A stretch of DNA of 64,000 nucleotides, taken from JBICIG01 sp043101605. GTDB lineage: Bacteria; Planctomycetota; Phycisphaerae; Phycisphaerales; UBA1924. The notes under the pieces are model-generated. The model had not been told where the DNA came from, made no database searches, and saw only the letters and a program-made list of their open reading frames with translations. Both the position numbers and the translations under genes were made by a program. The stretch lies in contig JBICIG010000017.1 in assembly GCA_043101605.1 (NCBI GenBank), positions 1 to 64,000 of the forward strand, in the 5' to 3' direction. Of the stretch, positions 12,121 to 21,258 are shown piece after piece. Every line of letters begins with the position of its first letter. Position 1 is the stretch's first letter.

Positions 12121-12942
12121 ATGACCAATCAAAGACGCATCGCCCTGCTCATCGCCATCCTCGCCCTCGGCGTCTTCGCGTGGAGCGCCTACGAACTCTC
12201 CCGCTTCGTCCGCAACTACAACCGCGACAACCCGCCCCCCATCTACTACTTCTATCCCATCGGCATCAGCGAGTTCGAGTACGCCGGGCGACCCGCCACC
12301 ATCCGCGACGAGATCACCGAACTCGGCACCGGGCTCGTCAACATCAACTACGGCGATGAGTCCATCTCCATCCCCGTCGGCGTCCCGCTCACCGAAGCCG
12401 AACGCCTCATCCCGGGCATCGCCAAGCACCAGTCCTGGCTCCGCATCGCTCTCAAGCGCGAGGAATCCTCCTTCGACGCCGACCGCATGCGCGCGCTCGA
12501 GGACCAGAAGAAGCTCGAGGGCGACCTCGTCGTCATCGCCCGCCGACCCAGCCCCGGCGCCGACCCCGAGACCTTCGGCCAGATGAGCCGCGACTGGACC
12601 TTCGAGTTCCACACCTTCCTGCCCGAAGGCGGCTTCAAGACCGAACGCCTCGTCTACCCCGAGTCCGTCCGCGCCTTCAACAAGCGCAAGAAGGAAGCCG
12701 CCGCCAAGGGCGAGCCCGTTCCCACCCGCCGCGATGACGAGCTCAAGGAAGGCTCGTGGCAGTTCGCCGGCGCGATGTCGGTCATGCCCCCCAGCTCAAC
12801 CCCCAAGCACCTGTTCACACAGAACGCGCTCGTGTTCGCCGGCTGGCGTTGGCCCGTCGCCGGGTTCAGCATCACCATTTTCGCCGTCGCGCTCGCCTGG
12901 GCGTTCGCTCCCCGTCGCACCACCGCGAACAACCGGGCCTGA
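12121..12942 (+). CDS. Two-helix membrane protein at the end of the oxidase cluster
   Basis: 273-aa protein not recognised as a named family. It has an N-terminal transmembrane helix (about residues 7-25), a soluble domain of about 200 residues with mixed charge (for example LTEAERLIPGIAKHQSWLR), and a C-terminal helix (WRWPVAGFSITIFAVALAWA). Both ends should be in the membrane with the middle on the periplasmic side. It follows the interrupted subunit IV by 45 bases on the same strand and is the last gene before a non-coding block, so it probably belongs to the respiratory operon. Function unknown. Confidence 0.75.
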   Translation: MTNQRRIALLIAILALGVFAWSAYELSRFVRNYNRDNPPPIYYFYPIGISEFEYAGRPATIRDEITELGTGLVNINYGDESISIPVGVPLTEAERLIPGIAKHQSWLRIALKREESSFDADRMRALEDQKKLEGDLVVIARRPSPGADPETFGQMSRDWTFEFHTFLPEGGFKTERLVYPESVRAFNKRKKEAAAKGEPVPTRRDDELKEGSWQFAGAMSVMPPSSTPKHLFTQNALVFAGWRWPVAGFSITIFAVALAWAFAPRRTTANNRA

Positions 12943-12999
12943 CCAGTCTCGCCGCGAGGCGACCTCTGACGCTCCAACCCCGCGCACAAACCGCGAATG

Positions 13000-13015
13000 T
13001 GTTCCACGTGGAACA
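13000..13015. promoter_or_regulatory. parS: parS-type centromere palindrome
   Basis: TGTTCCACGTGGAACA is a perfect 16-base palindrome and matches the conserved bacterial parS consensus (TGTTNCACGTGNAACA) recognised by chromosomal ParB. With flanks the symmetry extends to 20 bases (12998-13017). It lies in the non-coding stretch between convergent genes, as a site rather than coding sequence. No parA or parB gene is in the window. parS sites usually cluster near the replication origin, so this region may be origin-proximal. Confidence 0.8.
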
Positions 13016-13076
13016 CAGTTCGTCACCGCGCGCGCACGAAGCGCGTCAACCTGTCGCTCGCACCTGCAGCGCCCTC

Positions 13077-13208
13077 AAAATGAGACGCCGGGAGGTACCC
13101 GCCGCCCCTAGCCCGAACTGCGCAGACATAAGAACGCCGAGTGTTACCCGCCCCCCAAGCCCGAAGTGCGCAGAAGAAAAAACGCCGGGCGGTACCCGCC
13201 CGGCGCAG
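13077..13208. repeat. Three degenerate direct repeats of about 48 bp
   Basis: Units at about 13077-13125, 13126-13173 and 13174-13208 (the last truncated) share the order A-rich stretch, ACGCCGGG-like, GTACCCGCC, AGCCCGAA and TGCGCAG. They are non-coding and lie between convergent genes. The third unit contains the perfect terminator hairpin, so the others may be decayed copies of that terminator. The rest of the 374-base gap between 12942 and 13317 shows only the parS palindrome besides these. Confidence 0.65.
13174..13205 (-). terminator. Rho-independent terminator for the OmpA-like gene
   Basis: On the minus strand a 10-bp perfect GC stem (13183-13192 with 13196-13205, loop of three bases) is followed by a T-rich run (13174-13182 read in reverse). 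It lies about 110 bases downstream of the OmpA-like stop codon and faces the end of the oxidase cluster. Confidence 0.8.
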
Positions 13209-13316
13209 AGGAGAAGTTCTCCCTCTTTCGTGACCCCCCTCAGGATCAACCGCATGATACCCGGTCTCTCCACCGGGCGGGCGTCATCGGGCGTCGCCGC
13301 CCTGCGCCCCGCATCA

Positions 13317-14228
13317 TCACTTGGTCGGGTCGATGGGCCGCGTCGGCGGGGTCTGGCGGTCCAGGTTCACCTGACCGCCCTGCTCGGTCACCGTCGCGCT
13401 CCGCACGCCGCCCGTCCCGGTCGGACGGGTCAGGTAGACCTCCACCCGCCGGTTCTGGGGCGTCCCGCCGTTGCTGTTGTTGGGCACCAGCGGCCGCTGG
13501 GCCCCCCAGCCGCTGACCCGCATTCGCCCCTCGGGCACGCCCACGCCCGCGAGCACATCGCGCACCGCGATCGCCCGGTGGGCCGAGAGGTGCACATTGG
13601 TCGGGTGGAGCTTCTGGGTGTTGGCGCCGGGGCGCTGGTTGTCGGTGTGCCCGACGATGTCGATCTCGTACTCGGCCCCCGCGCCCTTGAGCACATCGGC
13701 GAGCACGCGCAGGCTCGTCGCCGCGCTCTCCTTGACCACCGCCGACCCGGAGTCGAAGGTCAGGTCGCTCGCGAAGCGGAGCATGCCCCGCTGCGCGTCG
13801 TAGCTGATGAGGTCGGGGTGCTGGCTCGCCAGCCGCGCCAGTGCCCGATCCGTCACCGGATCGAGCACCATCGATGCGTCGATGTCGTTGAGCATCGACT
13901 CGAACTCGCGGATCGAGCGGTCGTGCTCGGCACGCTCCTCGGTCAGCCGCGTCTGCAGCGACCGGGCATTGCCAACGAGCCCGTCGATCTCGGCCCGCAG
14001 TTCGCTGATGATCCGGTCGGCCGAGGCGATCCGATCATCCTTCAGCTCGATGGTCCGGACCAGTTCGGCCTTCTCCTGCTGCCAGCGGGCCTTCTGGTCC
14101 TCCAGCACGCGGATGGTCGTGGTCTGGTCGTCCACCTCACGCTGGCTGGCGCACCCGCCGAGCCCCATCGCCGAGCCCGCGGCCGCCAGAAGCACCGCCC
14201 GACCGATCCGTCCGTTGATCCTCTTCAT
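13317..14228 (-). CDS. OmpA-family peptidoglycan-binding lipoprotein
   Basis: 303-aa outer-membrane lipoprotein. A signal peptide ends in lipobox LGGC near residue 26. A coiled-coil region (about 35-115) includes QQEKAELVRTIELKDDRI. The C-terminal OmpA domain (about 145-270) includes GHTDNQRPG and the closing NRRVEVYL. The domain is known to bind diaminopimelate in peptidoglycan, so the protein probably anchors the outer membrane to the wall. Its presence supports a diderm envelope. It is convergent with the oxidase cluster and divergent from the amidohydrolase, with only about 23 bases to that gene's longest possible start. Confidence 0.88.
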   Translation of the reverse strand: MKRINGRIGRAVLLAAAGSAMGLGGCASQREVDDQTTTIRVLEDQKARWQQEKAELVRTIELKDDRIASADRIISELRAEIDGLVGNARSLQTRLTEERAEHDRSIREFESMLNDIDASMVLDPVTDRALARLASQHPDLISYDAQRGMLRFASDLTFDSGSAVVKESAATSLRVLADVLKGAGAEYEIDIVGHTDNQRPGANTQKLHPTNVHLSAHRAIAVRDVLAGVGVPEGRMRVSGWGAQRPLVPNNSNGGTPQNRRVEVYLTRPTGTGGVRSATVTEQGGQVNLDRQTPPTRPIDPTK

Positions 14229-14251
14229 AGGTCTGCTCCTTCAGACGCCCG

Positions 14252-15859
14252 ATGCTCCGCGGCCCGACAACCATCCGCGCGATGACTCTGCGCGCGCCGC
14301 CGCGCCCGATTCGCCGCGAGAATACGCTCTCCGGACCGACAACTCCCGCACCGACCACCACTTCCCAGCCGAGCGACAGCGTGTCCACACGATCTCCACA
14401 TCCGCGCGAAGACAACCGACAGGTCGCCCGCGCGCTTGAGGCCATCGACGCCGCCCGCGCGCGCATCGTCGGCTCGGTCCGGCTGCGCCTCAACGCCGAG
14501 GCGATCTTCGACGCCCACGCCCTCGCCGCCGCGCCGGGCTCGATCCTCCTCGAAATCGACTCCGTCGGTTCGTTTCCGATCGACTCGGCCGTCTCGATCC
14601 CGCGCGCCGCCGCCCGCGTCCTGGCCGTCGGCTCCCCGGCAGAGGTGGACGCCCGTGCGCGCACGCTCTCCGGCTCGATCCAGACGCTCGACCTGCCCGG
14701 CGTCGCGCTCCTGCCCGGCCTGGTCAACGCGCACGCCCACCTCGATCTGACGCACCTTGGGCCGCAGCCCCACGACCCGGGCGAGGGATTCGTCGCGTGG
14801 GTCGACCGCGTGCGCGCCGGCCGCGCCACCACCGACGCCGACATCCGCGCCTCGGTCGAGCAGGGGATCCGGCTGAGCCTCGCCGGCGGCACGGTGGCGG
14901 TGGGCGACATCGCCGGCGCGCCGAACGGACAGCCCTCGCTCGTTCCGCTCCGGACGCTCCGCGACTCGCCGCTCCGCGGGGTGTCGTATCTCGAGACCTT
15001 CGGCATCGGGGCGGGCGAGCCGGCGGCCCGCGCACGGCTCGAGCCCATCCTGGAAGGGCTCGCCGACCTCCGCTCGGGGCCGGGGTGCGAGCGCGTCCGC
15101 TTCGGGCTCCAGCCGCACGCCCCGAACACCGTCGGCATCGAGTTCTTTCAGCATCTGGCCGAGCGGGCGGCACGCGAAGGCATCCCGATCGCGACCCACC
15201 TCGCCGAGACCCCCGAGGAGCGGGCGTTCATCGCCGACGCGTCGGGCCCGCAGGTCGAACTGCTCCAGCGTTTCGGCTACTGGACGGACGCTCTCGCCGC
15301 GTCGCTCGGGCGCGGGCATCACCCGGCGATCCACCTCGAGCGGGCGCTCTCGGCCGCCCCGTTTACCCTCGCCCACCTCAACGACGCGCCCGACGAGGCG
15401 ATCGCCCTGCTGGCGCGCACACGGGCGGCGGTGGTGTACTGCCCGCGGGCGTCGGCGTACTTCGCCGCCGATCGGCACTTCGGCCCGCACCGCTACCGCG
15501 ATCTGATCGACGCGGGCGTGCCGGTGGCGCTGGGGACCGACTCGATCATCAACCTGCCGGCCGAGTCGGCCGACCCGGAGAGCGGGGGGATCGGGCTGCT
15601 CGGCGAGATGCGGCTGCTGATCGAGCGCGACGGGCTCGACCCGCTCGTGGCGCTGGGGATGGCGACCACGCGGGGGGTCGAGGCGCTGGATCGGTTCGGG
15701 ACCGGGTGGATCGGATCGGGCGAGGTGACGCTGGTGGCGGGCTCGACGCCGTTGGGAATCAACGCGATCCCGCTGGCGGGCCCACTCAATCCGGATGATC
15801 CGCTCCGAGACACGATTCTGGTCGGGAAATCGCCCCGGTTACTGTTCTGCGGGAAATAA
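14252..15859 (+). CDS. Amidohydrolase, possible aminodeoxyfutalosine deaminase
   Basis: 535-aa metal-dependent hydrolase of the cytosine deaminase/chlorohydrolase type. Metal-site motifs are all present: NAHAHLDL, QPHAPNTVG, ATHLAETPEER, LAHLNDAPDEA and LGTDSIINLP. Family members act on amino-purine or related substrates; in menaquinone-making bacteria one branch deaminates 6-aminodeoxyfutalosine. MqnC in this window makes that role plausible but not proven. The first 43 residues are Pro/Thr/Arg-rich and unlike the family. The GTG at 14381 is a more likely start, which would also leave room for the divergent OmpA promoter. Usual family length is about 400-480. Confidence 0.8.
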   Translation: MLRGPTTIRAMTLRAPPRPIRRENTLSGPTTPAPTTTSQPSDSVSTRSPHPREDNRQVARALEAIDAARARIVGSVRLRLNAEAIFDAHALAAAPGSILLEIDSVGSFPIDSAVSIPRAAARVLAVGSPAEVDARARTLSGSIQTLDLPGVALLPGLVNAHAHLDLTHLGPQPHDPGEGFVAWVDRVRAGRATTDADIRASVEQGIRLSLAGGTVAVGDIAGAPNGQPSLVPLRTLRDSPLRGVSYLETFGIGAGEPAARARLEPILEGLADLRSGPGCERVRFGLQPHAPNTVGIEFFQHLAERAAREGIPIATHLAETPEERAFIADASGPQVELLQRFGYWTDALAASLGRGHHPAIHLERALSAAPFTLAHLNDAPDEAIALLARTRAAVVYCPRASAYFAADRHFGPHRYRDLIDAGVPVALGTDSIINLPAESADPESGGIGLLGEMRLLIERDGLDPLVALGMATTRGVEALDRFGTGWIGSGEVTLVAGSTPLGINAIPLAGPLNPDDPLRDTILVGKSPRLLFCGK

Positions 15860-15944
15860 TCCAGTCCAAGCGCAATTCTCACGCCGGGCGGGGTCACGAC
15901 GGCCCGCCCGGGCAGGACGCCATCACAAGCCGAGGAAGACACGC

Positions 15945-18572
15945 ATGAGCGCCAAGTGGCGACGAAGCCAGGCCTGGGAGCGGGAGGCGTTCCCCCGCTG
16001 GGCGGCTCCGGTGCGCTGGGTGCTGCACGCGTTCAGCACGATCTGGCTGGCGGTGATCCTGCTGTCGCTGGTGTCGCTGTTCGCGGTGCTCGCGTCGGTG
16101 CCGGTGGGTTTGCTGGCGCTGGTGCCGACTTACCTGATCTATGGCGTCACGCTGCTGGCGGTGGTCGGGATCGTCGAAGTCGTCGGGCTCGGCTTGCTGC
16201 GCGGCGTGACGCGGAAGCTCGATCGCGTCTGGCGCGTGGCTGGGTTCATCGTCGGGGGCGTTGCGCTGGTGGCCGGGGGCGCGGTGCTGTGGCATCAGGC
16301 GGTCTGGCCCGCGCTGCGCTACGAGCCGGCAACGGGCGAGGGCGTGCGCCTGTTCGCGTCGTTCGTCGAGGAGTACAAGGCGACGACGATCCGTCGGCTG
16401 CCGGCGTTCGAGATGACCGAACTCGAGTTCTATTCGTGGTGGCCCATGAAGCTGCTGCTGATCGCGTTCGTGATCAACATGACGACCGCGACGATCCGGC
16501 GGATCGAGTTCCGGTTCGTGAACCTCGGCGTGCTGACGGTGCACTCGGGGATCATCATCATCGCGCTGGGGAGCGTGTACTACGCGTCGGTCAAGACCGA
16601 GGGGGACACGCTGCTCGCGGCCGGGCCGCCCGATGAGTTCGGCAGGATCACGCCGGGCCCGGCGCAGCGGATCTACTTCGATTCGACCGCGGTCGCGCTG
16701 CATGTGCGCACCGAGACGGGGCGGTGGTTGCAGCTCCCGATCCGGGGCGTGCCGCGGTACAACGACTACGGGCTGGGGCTGACCGCGGGACCGACGGCGT
16801 GGACTGAGATCGGTGCGCCGGTCGAGCGGCCCGAGCACGCAGACCGCGAGCTTTCGATCCAGGCGCCGCCGATCCCGGGCGAGTCGTTCCTGTCGGATGT
16901 CAGCCTCCGCGTCGTGGGGTACGCCGAGTACGCGCGCCCGAACCTGCTGAGCGATTGGCTGATCGTCGACCCGCGGGAGTTGGCGATCCGTCCCGGGGCG
17001 TCGCTGAACCCGATGCACGAGGTGATCCTGCGCGGGTCGGGGGCCGAGTTGCCGTTCTTCATGCTCCCGCGCACGCCCGCGGCGAGGTTCATCAAGGGCG
17101 AGGACTTCGACATCGAGCTGCTCGACGAATCCGAGAGCGAGCGGCTCGCGACGCTGCGTGAGACCCTGCCGCCCGGGACTTACGGGGCGTTGGTGGCCGA
17201 GGTGCCCGGATCGGACTTCCGCCGGGTGATCCCGATCATGCGGTCGAGCGGGCTGCGCGAGGGGAAGATCGCGCTGGGCGAGACGGGGTACACGCTGGAG
17301 GTCGAGGGGTTCCAGGCGACGCCGCAGCTCCCGATCGTGACCAAGGGGTACGAGGGGCAGGAGTCGAGCCTGGTGACGATCAAGGTCGAGTCTCCCACGG
17401 GGGATCGGTACACGCGCTGGGTGTACGCACGGTTCCCGGCGATCGCGCAGGAGTTCGTCGAGCCCGACCCCGAATCCGCGGCGATCGGGATGATGCCGGC
17501 GCGGCGGGATCCCGAGCCCGGGCTGAAGCTGTCGTTCATCGACGCGACGCGCGCGCACCTGGTGCTGGCGCACCGGCTCGATGATTCCTACGACGCGTGG
17601 CTGCGCCTGCCGGGCGGGTCGATCGAGGCGCTGCCCTCGGCGGGCCCGGGCGAGGATCTGGAGGTCGTGCCGGGTGAGCTGACGATCGCGTTCGGGCGCT
17701 CGTGGGCGCACGCCGAGCGGTATCGAAGGCCGGTGGTCGAGCCCGAGATCAACCGCGAGAAGGACCAGATCGGGACGCACCGCTTTGCGCGCCTGGCGGT
17801 GGAGGTAACCAGCAGCAAGCCCGGGCTGGAGAACTGGCGCCGGATCGTCTGGGTGCCGTTCATCGAGTATGTCGGGCAGACTTCCGACGATCGCGACAGC
17901 GCCGGGACGGTGACGCTCCCTGACGGGCGGCAGCTGACGGTCGCGTTCGGTCGGCTGTGGCGTCGGCTGCCCGGCTTTACGGTGCAGCTCGTGGATTTCG
18001 ACATGATCGAGTACGAGCACCGCGGCGCGCCGCGGGACTACCAGTCGACGGTGCGGGTCGAGCCTTCGGGGGCGCCGGTCGAGGCGTGGTCGTTCCTGCC
18101 CGAGCCGATCCGCCGGCGGCTGCCCGAGTCTCTGCGGACGCGGGAGGTGCGGTTCGAGCCGTTCACGCATGTTGCCAAGCTCAACGCGCCGCTGCGGGCG
18201 CCGTTCAATATCTACGACGAGTCGATGAACCCGGTGTCGCGGTTCTTCGGGAGGCTCGTCAGCGGGCTCAACCCGCACCAGTACAAGTTCGCGCAGGCGG
18301 GGTGGGACCGGCAGAGCTGGGAGTCGTCGCGGCAGGTCGCCGACGAGAAGAACGCCGAGCTGCGCGCGCGCGGGCTCGAGCCGAGGCACGAGCCGTTCGC
18401 GCGGTTCACGATTCTGCATGTGGGGAACAACGCGGGGATCCACATCATCGCGTTGGGGGGGATCCTGATGGCGCTGGGCATCCCGTGGGCGTTCTATGTG
18501 AAGCCCTGGCTGCTCCGGCGGAAGAAGAAAGCGATCCAGAGGCAGCTCGCTGCCAGCAAGGCCGCCGCATGA
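15945..18572 (+). CDS. resB: System II cytochrome c maturation protein ResB/Ccs1-like
   Basis: 875-aa membrane protein of the ResB (Ccs1) family. With CcsA it carries heme across the membrane and attaches it to apocytochromes c. Several N-terminal helices (from about residue 30) are followed by a helix pair including NLGVLTVHSGIIIIALGS, whose histidine is a likely heme ligand. A very large periplasmic domain covers about 190-840, and the final helix is GIHIIALGGILMALGIPWAF. Classic ResB proteins are about 450-550 aa, so the periplasmic part is expanded. The start was chosen at the ATG just before conserved sequence. The stop overlaps the ccsA ATG. Confidence 0.9.
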   Translation: MSAKWRRSQAWEREAFPRWAAPVRWVLHAFSTIWLAVILLSLVSLFAVLASVPVGLLALVPTYLIYGVTLLAVVGIVEVVGLGLLRGVTRKLDRVWRVAGFIVGGVALVAGGAVLWHQAVWPALRYEPATGEGVRLFASFVEEYKATTIRRLPAFEMTELEFYSWWPMKLLLIAFVINMTTATIRRIEFRFVNLGVLTVHSGIIIIALGSVYYASVKTEGDTLLAAGPPDEFGRITPGPAQRIYFDSTAVALHVRTETGRWLQLPIRGVPRYNDYGLGLTAGPTAWTEIGAPVERPEHADRELSIQAPPIPGESFLSDVSLRVVGYAEYARPNLLSDWLIVDPRELAIRPGASLNPMHEVILRGSGAELPFFMLPRTPAARFIKGEDFDIELLDESESERLATLRETLPPGTYGALVAEVPGSDFRRVIPIMRSSGLREGKIALGETGYTLEVEGFQATPQLPIVTKGYEGQESSLVTIKVESPTGDRYTRWVYARFPAIAQEFVEPDPESAAIGMMPARRDPEPGLKLSFIDATRAHLVLAHRLDDSYDAWLRLPGGSIEALPSAGPGEDLEVVPGELTIAFGRSWAHAERYRRPVVEPEINREKDQIGTHRFARLAVEVTSSKPGLENWRRIVWVPFIEYVGQTSDDRDSAGTVTLPDGRQLTVAFGRLWRRLPGFTVQLVDFDMIEYEHRGAPRDYQSTVRVEPSGAPVEAWSFLPEPIRRRLPESLRTREVRFEPFTHVAKLNAPLRAPFNIYDESMNPVSRFFGRLVSGLNPHQYKFAQAGWDRQSWESSRQVADEKNAELRARGLEPRHEPFARFTILHVGNNAGIHIIALGGILMALGIPWAFYVKPWLLRRKKKAIQRQLAASKAAA

Positions 18573-20479
18573 TCCGATCAATGCGATCCATCCGATCACT
18601 CATCACCCGGAGCCCGCTCCTCCCGTTCGCCCTGGTGCTGGGGCTGCTGGCGCCCGCGTCGTCGGCGTGGGCGCAGGCGGCGCCCGAGGGCAACGCGCAC
18701 CCGGCCGAGCAACTCGTCGAAGAGGCCGCCGCGGACCTGCCCAACCCGTTCGGGGAGCCTTCCTCGGGGCATCATCACGACCACGACCACTCGGACCCGT
18801 ATGTCCACGCGAAGGAGAAGATCGCCTTCGCCCGGCAGGTGGATGTCGGGCCGCTGCGCGACCTGGCGGTGTTCCACAACACGCGGGTGAAGATCGTCGA
18901 CACGCTGGCGCGGGAGACGGTCGCGACGCTGACGGGCAAGAAGCGGTTCGTCGAGGAGTTCCGCGACGCCGAGGGCGAGGTGACCGAGTACGCGTTCGAC
19001 CCGGTCTTCACGATGTTCGACCTGGTGATCGACCCCGGGCACTACGCCGACCGCCCGATTCTGCATGTGGGCTACCTGCCGCTGCGCAAGGAGTTCGTGG
19101 AGCGATTCTTCCCGATGCCGCGGGACGCGAGCGAGGAGGTCGCCGCCGAGGTCGAGGAGCGGCGCCGGTCGTACCTGAAGCTGACGCGCATCACGCCGGT
19201 GATGTTCAACGCCGAGATCGAGGGCATCGTCGCCGACTACGACACCAACGAGCCCTACCGCGACGGCATCGGGCGGCTCGGGCGGGCGGTCCAGCTCTGG
19301 AACTCCTCGCGAGCGAACCTGCTGATGATCGCGCCCGAGAGCACGAGCGATCACTGGCACCACCTGGCCGAGAGCTATCCCAAGGCGGCCGAGGCCCAGC
19401 GGATCGCCCGCGAATTGGGGGCGGCGTGGCGGGCGCAGCGTGTCGAAGACACCAACCGGCTGATCGGCGAGCTGGCGGCGGTCCTCCCGACGATCAACCC
19501 CGAACTCTACCCGACGACCAAGCGGTCGCTCGAGCTCGCGTACAACCGGTCGGCCCCGTTCACCTGGGGGTACTGGTCGTACCTGCTGGCGCTGGTCACG
19601 CTGCTGATCGCGTTCGGCACGCACCGGCGCGGCATCCTGCGCACGGGCATGGTGTTCCTGTTCGTCGCGATCGGGCTGCACGCGTTCGGGTTCATCGCGC
19701 GGTGCCTGATCGCCGAGCGGTTCGCGATCCAGAACCAGTTCGAGTCGATGACGGGCGTGAGCCTGTTCGCGTCGCTGGTGGCGGTCTTCCTGATGGCGTG
19801 GAAGCGGCAGCCGCTGTTCGGGGCGGCCGCCGCCGCCACGGGCTTCCTCGTGCTCATCACCGCGACCGAGACGGGCATCCCGGGCGTCGAGGTGCAGCGC
19901 GAGGCCGCGATCCTCAATACCTCGGTGCTGCTCAAGTACCATGTCACGATCGTGCTCACCTCGTACGGGCTGATCGCGCTGGGCTTCATCCTCAGCCTGT
20001 TCTACCTGGTGACGCACTACGCCTCCAAGCTGGGTGCCAAGCGGCTCGAGGCGGCGGGTCTCACGCCGGCGCTCGCCGTCGCGACCGGCGCGGTCGAGCC
20101 GACCAGCCGGGGGGGAGCCGCGGGCGGGGACGCCAACGCGGCCGAAGGTGCCAAGAGCCCGCCGACGCAGCGCACCCTCCGCGACCTCGACACCGCGACG
20201 ATGATCGTCCTCCAGCTCGCGTTCTGGACGCTCGGCGTCGGCATCCTGCTCGGCGCGTGGTGGGCGGACCACTCGTGGGGCCGCTGGTGGGCGTTCGACC
20301 CGAAGGAAACCTGGGCGCTGGTCACCTGGATCATCTACCTGATCGTGATCCACACGCGATTCACCGCGAAGAACCGCGGTCTCGTCACGGCGTGGCTGAG
20401 CGTCGTGGGGTTCGTGGTGATGCTGTGGACCTACTTCGGGGTGAACCTGTTGTTGCCGGGGCTGCACGCGTACGCGTGA
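18569..20479 (+). CDS. ccsA: Cytochrome c biogenesis protein CcsA/ResC
   Basis: 636-aa heme-handling protein of cytochrome c maturation System II. The heme-binding WWD domain is WADHSWGRWWAFDPKETW near residue 575, in a C-terminal set of about eight helices starting near residue 335. The N-terminus has a signal-like segment, a His-rich stretch (GHHHDHDH) and a soluble region containing VGPLRDLAVFHNTRVKIVDT, the extra domain seen in planctomycete and Bacteroidota homologues. A Gly/Ala-rich cytoplasmic loop (about 520-550) interrupts the helices. It is coupled to resB by ATGA and would serve ActE, CoxB and the other c-type cytochromes. Confidence 0.92.
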   Translation: MIRSMRSIRSLITRSPLLPFALVLGLLAPASSAWAQAAPEGNAHPAEQLVEEAAADLPNPFGEPSSGHHHDHDHSDPYVHAKEKIAFARQVDVGPLRDLAVFHNTRVKIVDTLARETVATLTGKKRFVEEFRDAEGEVTEYAFDPVFTMFDLVIDPGHYADRPILHVGYLPLRKEFVERFFPMPRDASEEVAAEVEERRRSYLKLTRITPVMFNAEIEGIVADYDTNEPYRDGIGRLGRAVQLWNSSRANLLMIAPESTSDHWHHLAESYPKAAEAQRIARELGAAWRAQRVEDTNRLIGELAAVLPTINPELYPTTKRSLELAYNRSAPFTWGYWSYLLALVTLLIAFGTHRRGILRTGMVFLFVAIGLHAFGFIARCLIAERFAIQNQFESMTGVSLFASLVAVFLMAWKRQPLFGAAAAATGFLVLITATETGIPGVEVQREAAILNTSVLLKYHVTIVLTSYGLIALGFILSLFYLVTHYASKLGAKRLEAAGLTPALAVATGAVEPTSRGGAAGGDANAAEGAKSPPTQRTLRDLDTATMIVLQLAFWTLGVGILLGAWWADHSWGRWWAFDPKETWALVTWIIYLIVIHTRFTAKNRGLVTAWLSVVGFVVMLWTYFGVNLLLPGLHAYA

Positions 20480-21186
20480 GCCGCCTCTTCCGCCAAACCC
20501 TCGCCCGCCCCTCCGATCGCGTGGCGGTCGATCTCCTCGGCCAGCGGCTCGTCCGCATCCTCCCCGACGGCTCGCGCCTCGCCGGCATCATCGTCGAGAC
20601 CGAGGCGTACCTTGGCGTCACCGATCGCGCGGCTCACTCCTTCGGCGGGCGGCGCACGCCTCGCGTCGAGTCGATGTACGCCCGGGCCGGCACGGCGTAT
20701 GTCTACTTCACCTACGGCATGCACCACTGCTTCAATGTCGTGGCTGGGAAGCCCGGCGAGCCGGTCGCGGTGCTGATCCGTGCGCTCGAACCGGTCGAAG
20801 GGCTCGACGCAATGTTCGCCGCCCGCGCCAAGGCGAAGAAGCCCGAAGACCTCTGCTCGGGCCCCGGCAAGCTCTGCCAGGCGCTCGCGATCGACCGGAC
20901 GCTCGACGGCGAGGACCTGATCGAAGGCGGCGTTCTCTTTCTCGAACGGGCCAGTCGAAGGCCGATAAGAACGGGTGAAATCGTCCGGACGCCGCGGATC
21001 GGCGTCGAGTCGGCCGGGAAGTGGCCGGGCAGGTGGGCCGAGCGTCCGCTGCGGTGGTATCTCCCCTCGCCGCATGTGAGCGTGCGGCGGCGCGGGGATC
21101 GGCCGGGGGAGCTTTCGGCGCCGCTCGCGGCGAGTCCGAGGGCCGCGGGTCGGGCGAAGTCTCCCGGGTCGCCCGGGCGTGACTAG
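20476..21186 (+). CDS. 3-methyladenine DNA glycosylase, Aag/MPG family
   Basis: 236-aa base-excision-repair enzyme that removes alkylated purines. Family motifs are IIVETEAYLG, DRAAHSFGGRRTPR, MYARAGTAYVYFTYGMHHC and SGPGKLCQAL. The catalytic glutamate is in VETEAY. The GTG start overlaps the ccsA stop (GTGA), so it is probably translated from the same transcript although its function is unrelated. The last 30 residues are a Ser/Pro/Arg-rich tail without family similarity. Confidence 0.92.
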   Translation: MSRLFRQTLARPSDRVAVDLLGQRLVRILPDGSRLAGIIVETEAYLGVTDRAAHSFGGRRTPRVESMYARAGTAYVYFTYGMHHCFNVVAGKPGEPVAVLIRALEPVEGLDAMFAARAKAKKPEDLCSGPGKLCQALAIDRTLDGEDLIEGGVLFLERASRRPIRTGEIVRTPRIGVESAGKWPGRWAERPLRWYLPSPHVSVRRRGDRPGELSAPLAASPRAAGRAKSPGSPGRD

Positions 21187-21258
21187 TATCCGAGCGTGCC
21201 CCGCCGGCGCTCCGGCTGGCGTGGGGGTCCCCATGGAGGGGAAACCGGAGACCGAGGC

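Noticed and set aside
15894..18599. 901-aa open frame on the minus strand opposite resB
   Set aside because: Arg/Pro/His-rich shadow of a GC-rich gene with clear family motifs on the plus strand. Similar long shadows opposite coxA, ffh, hppA, flgL and xerD were also discarded.
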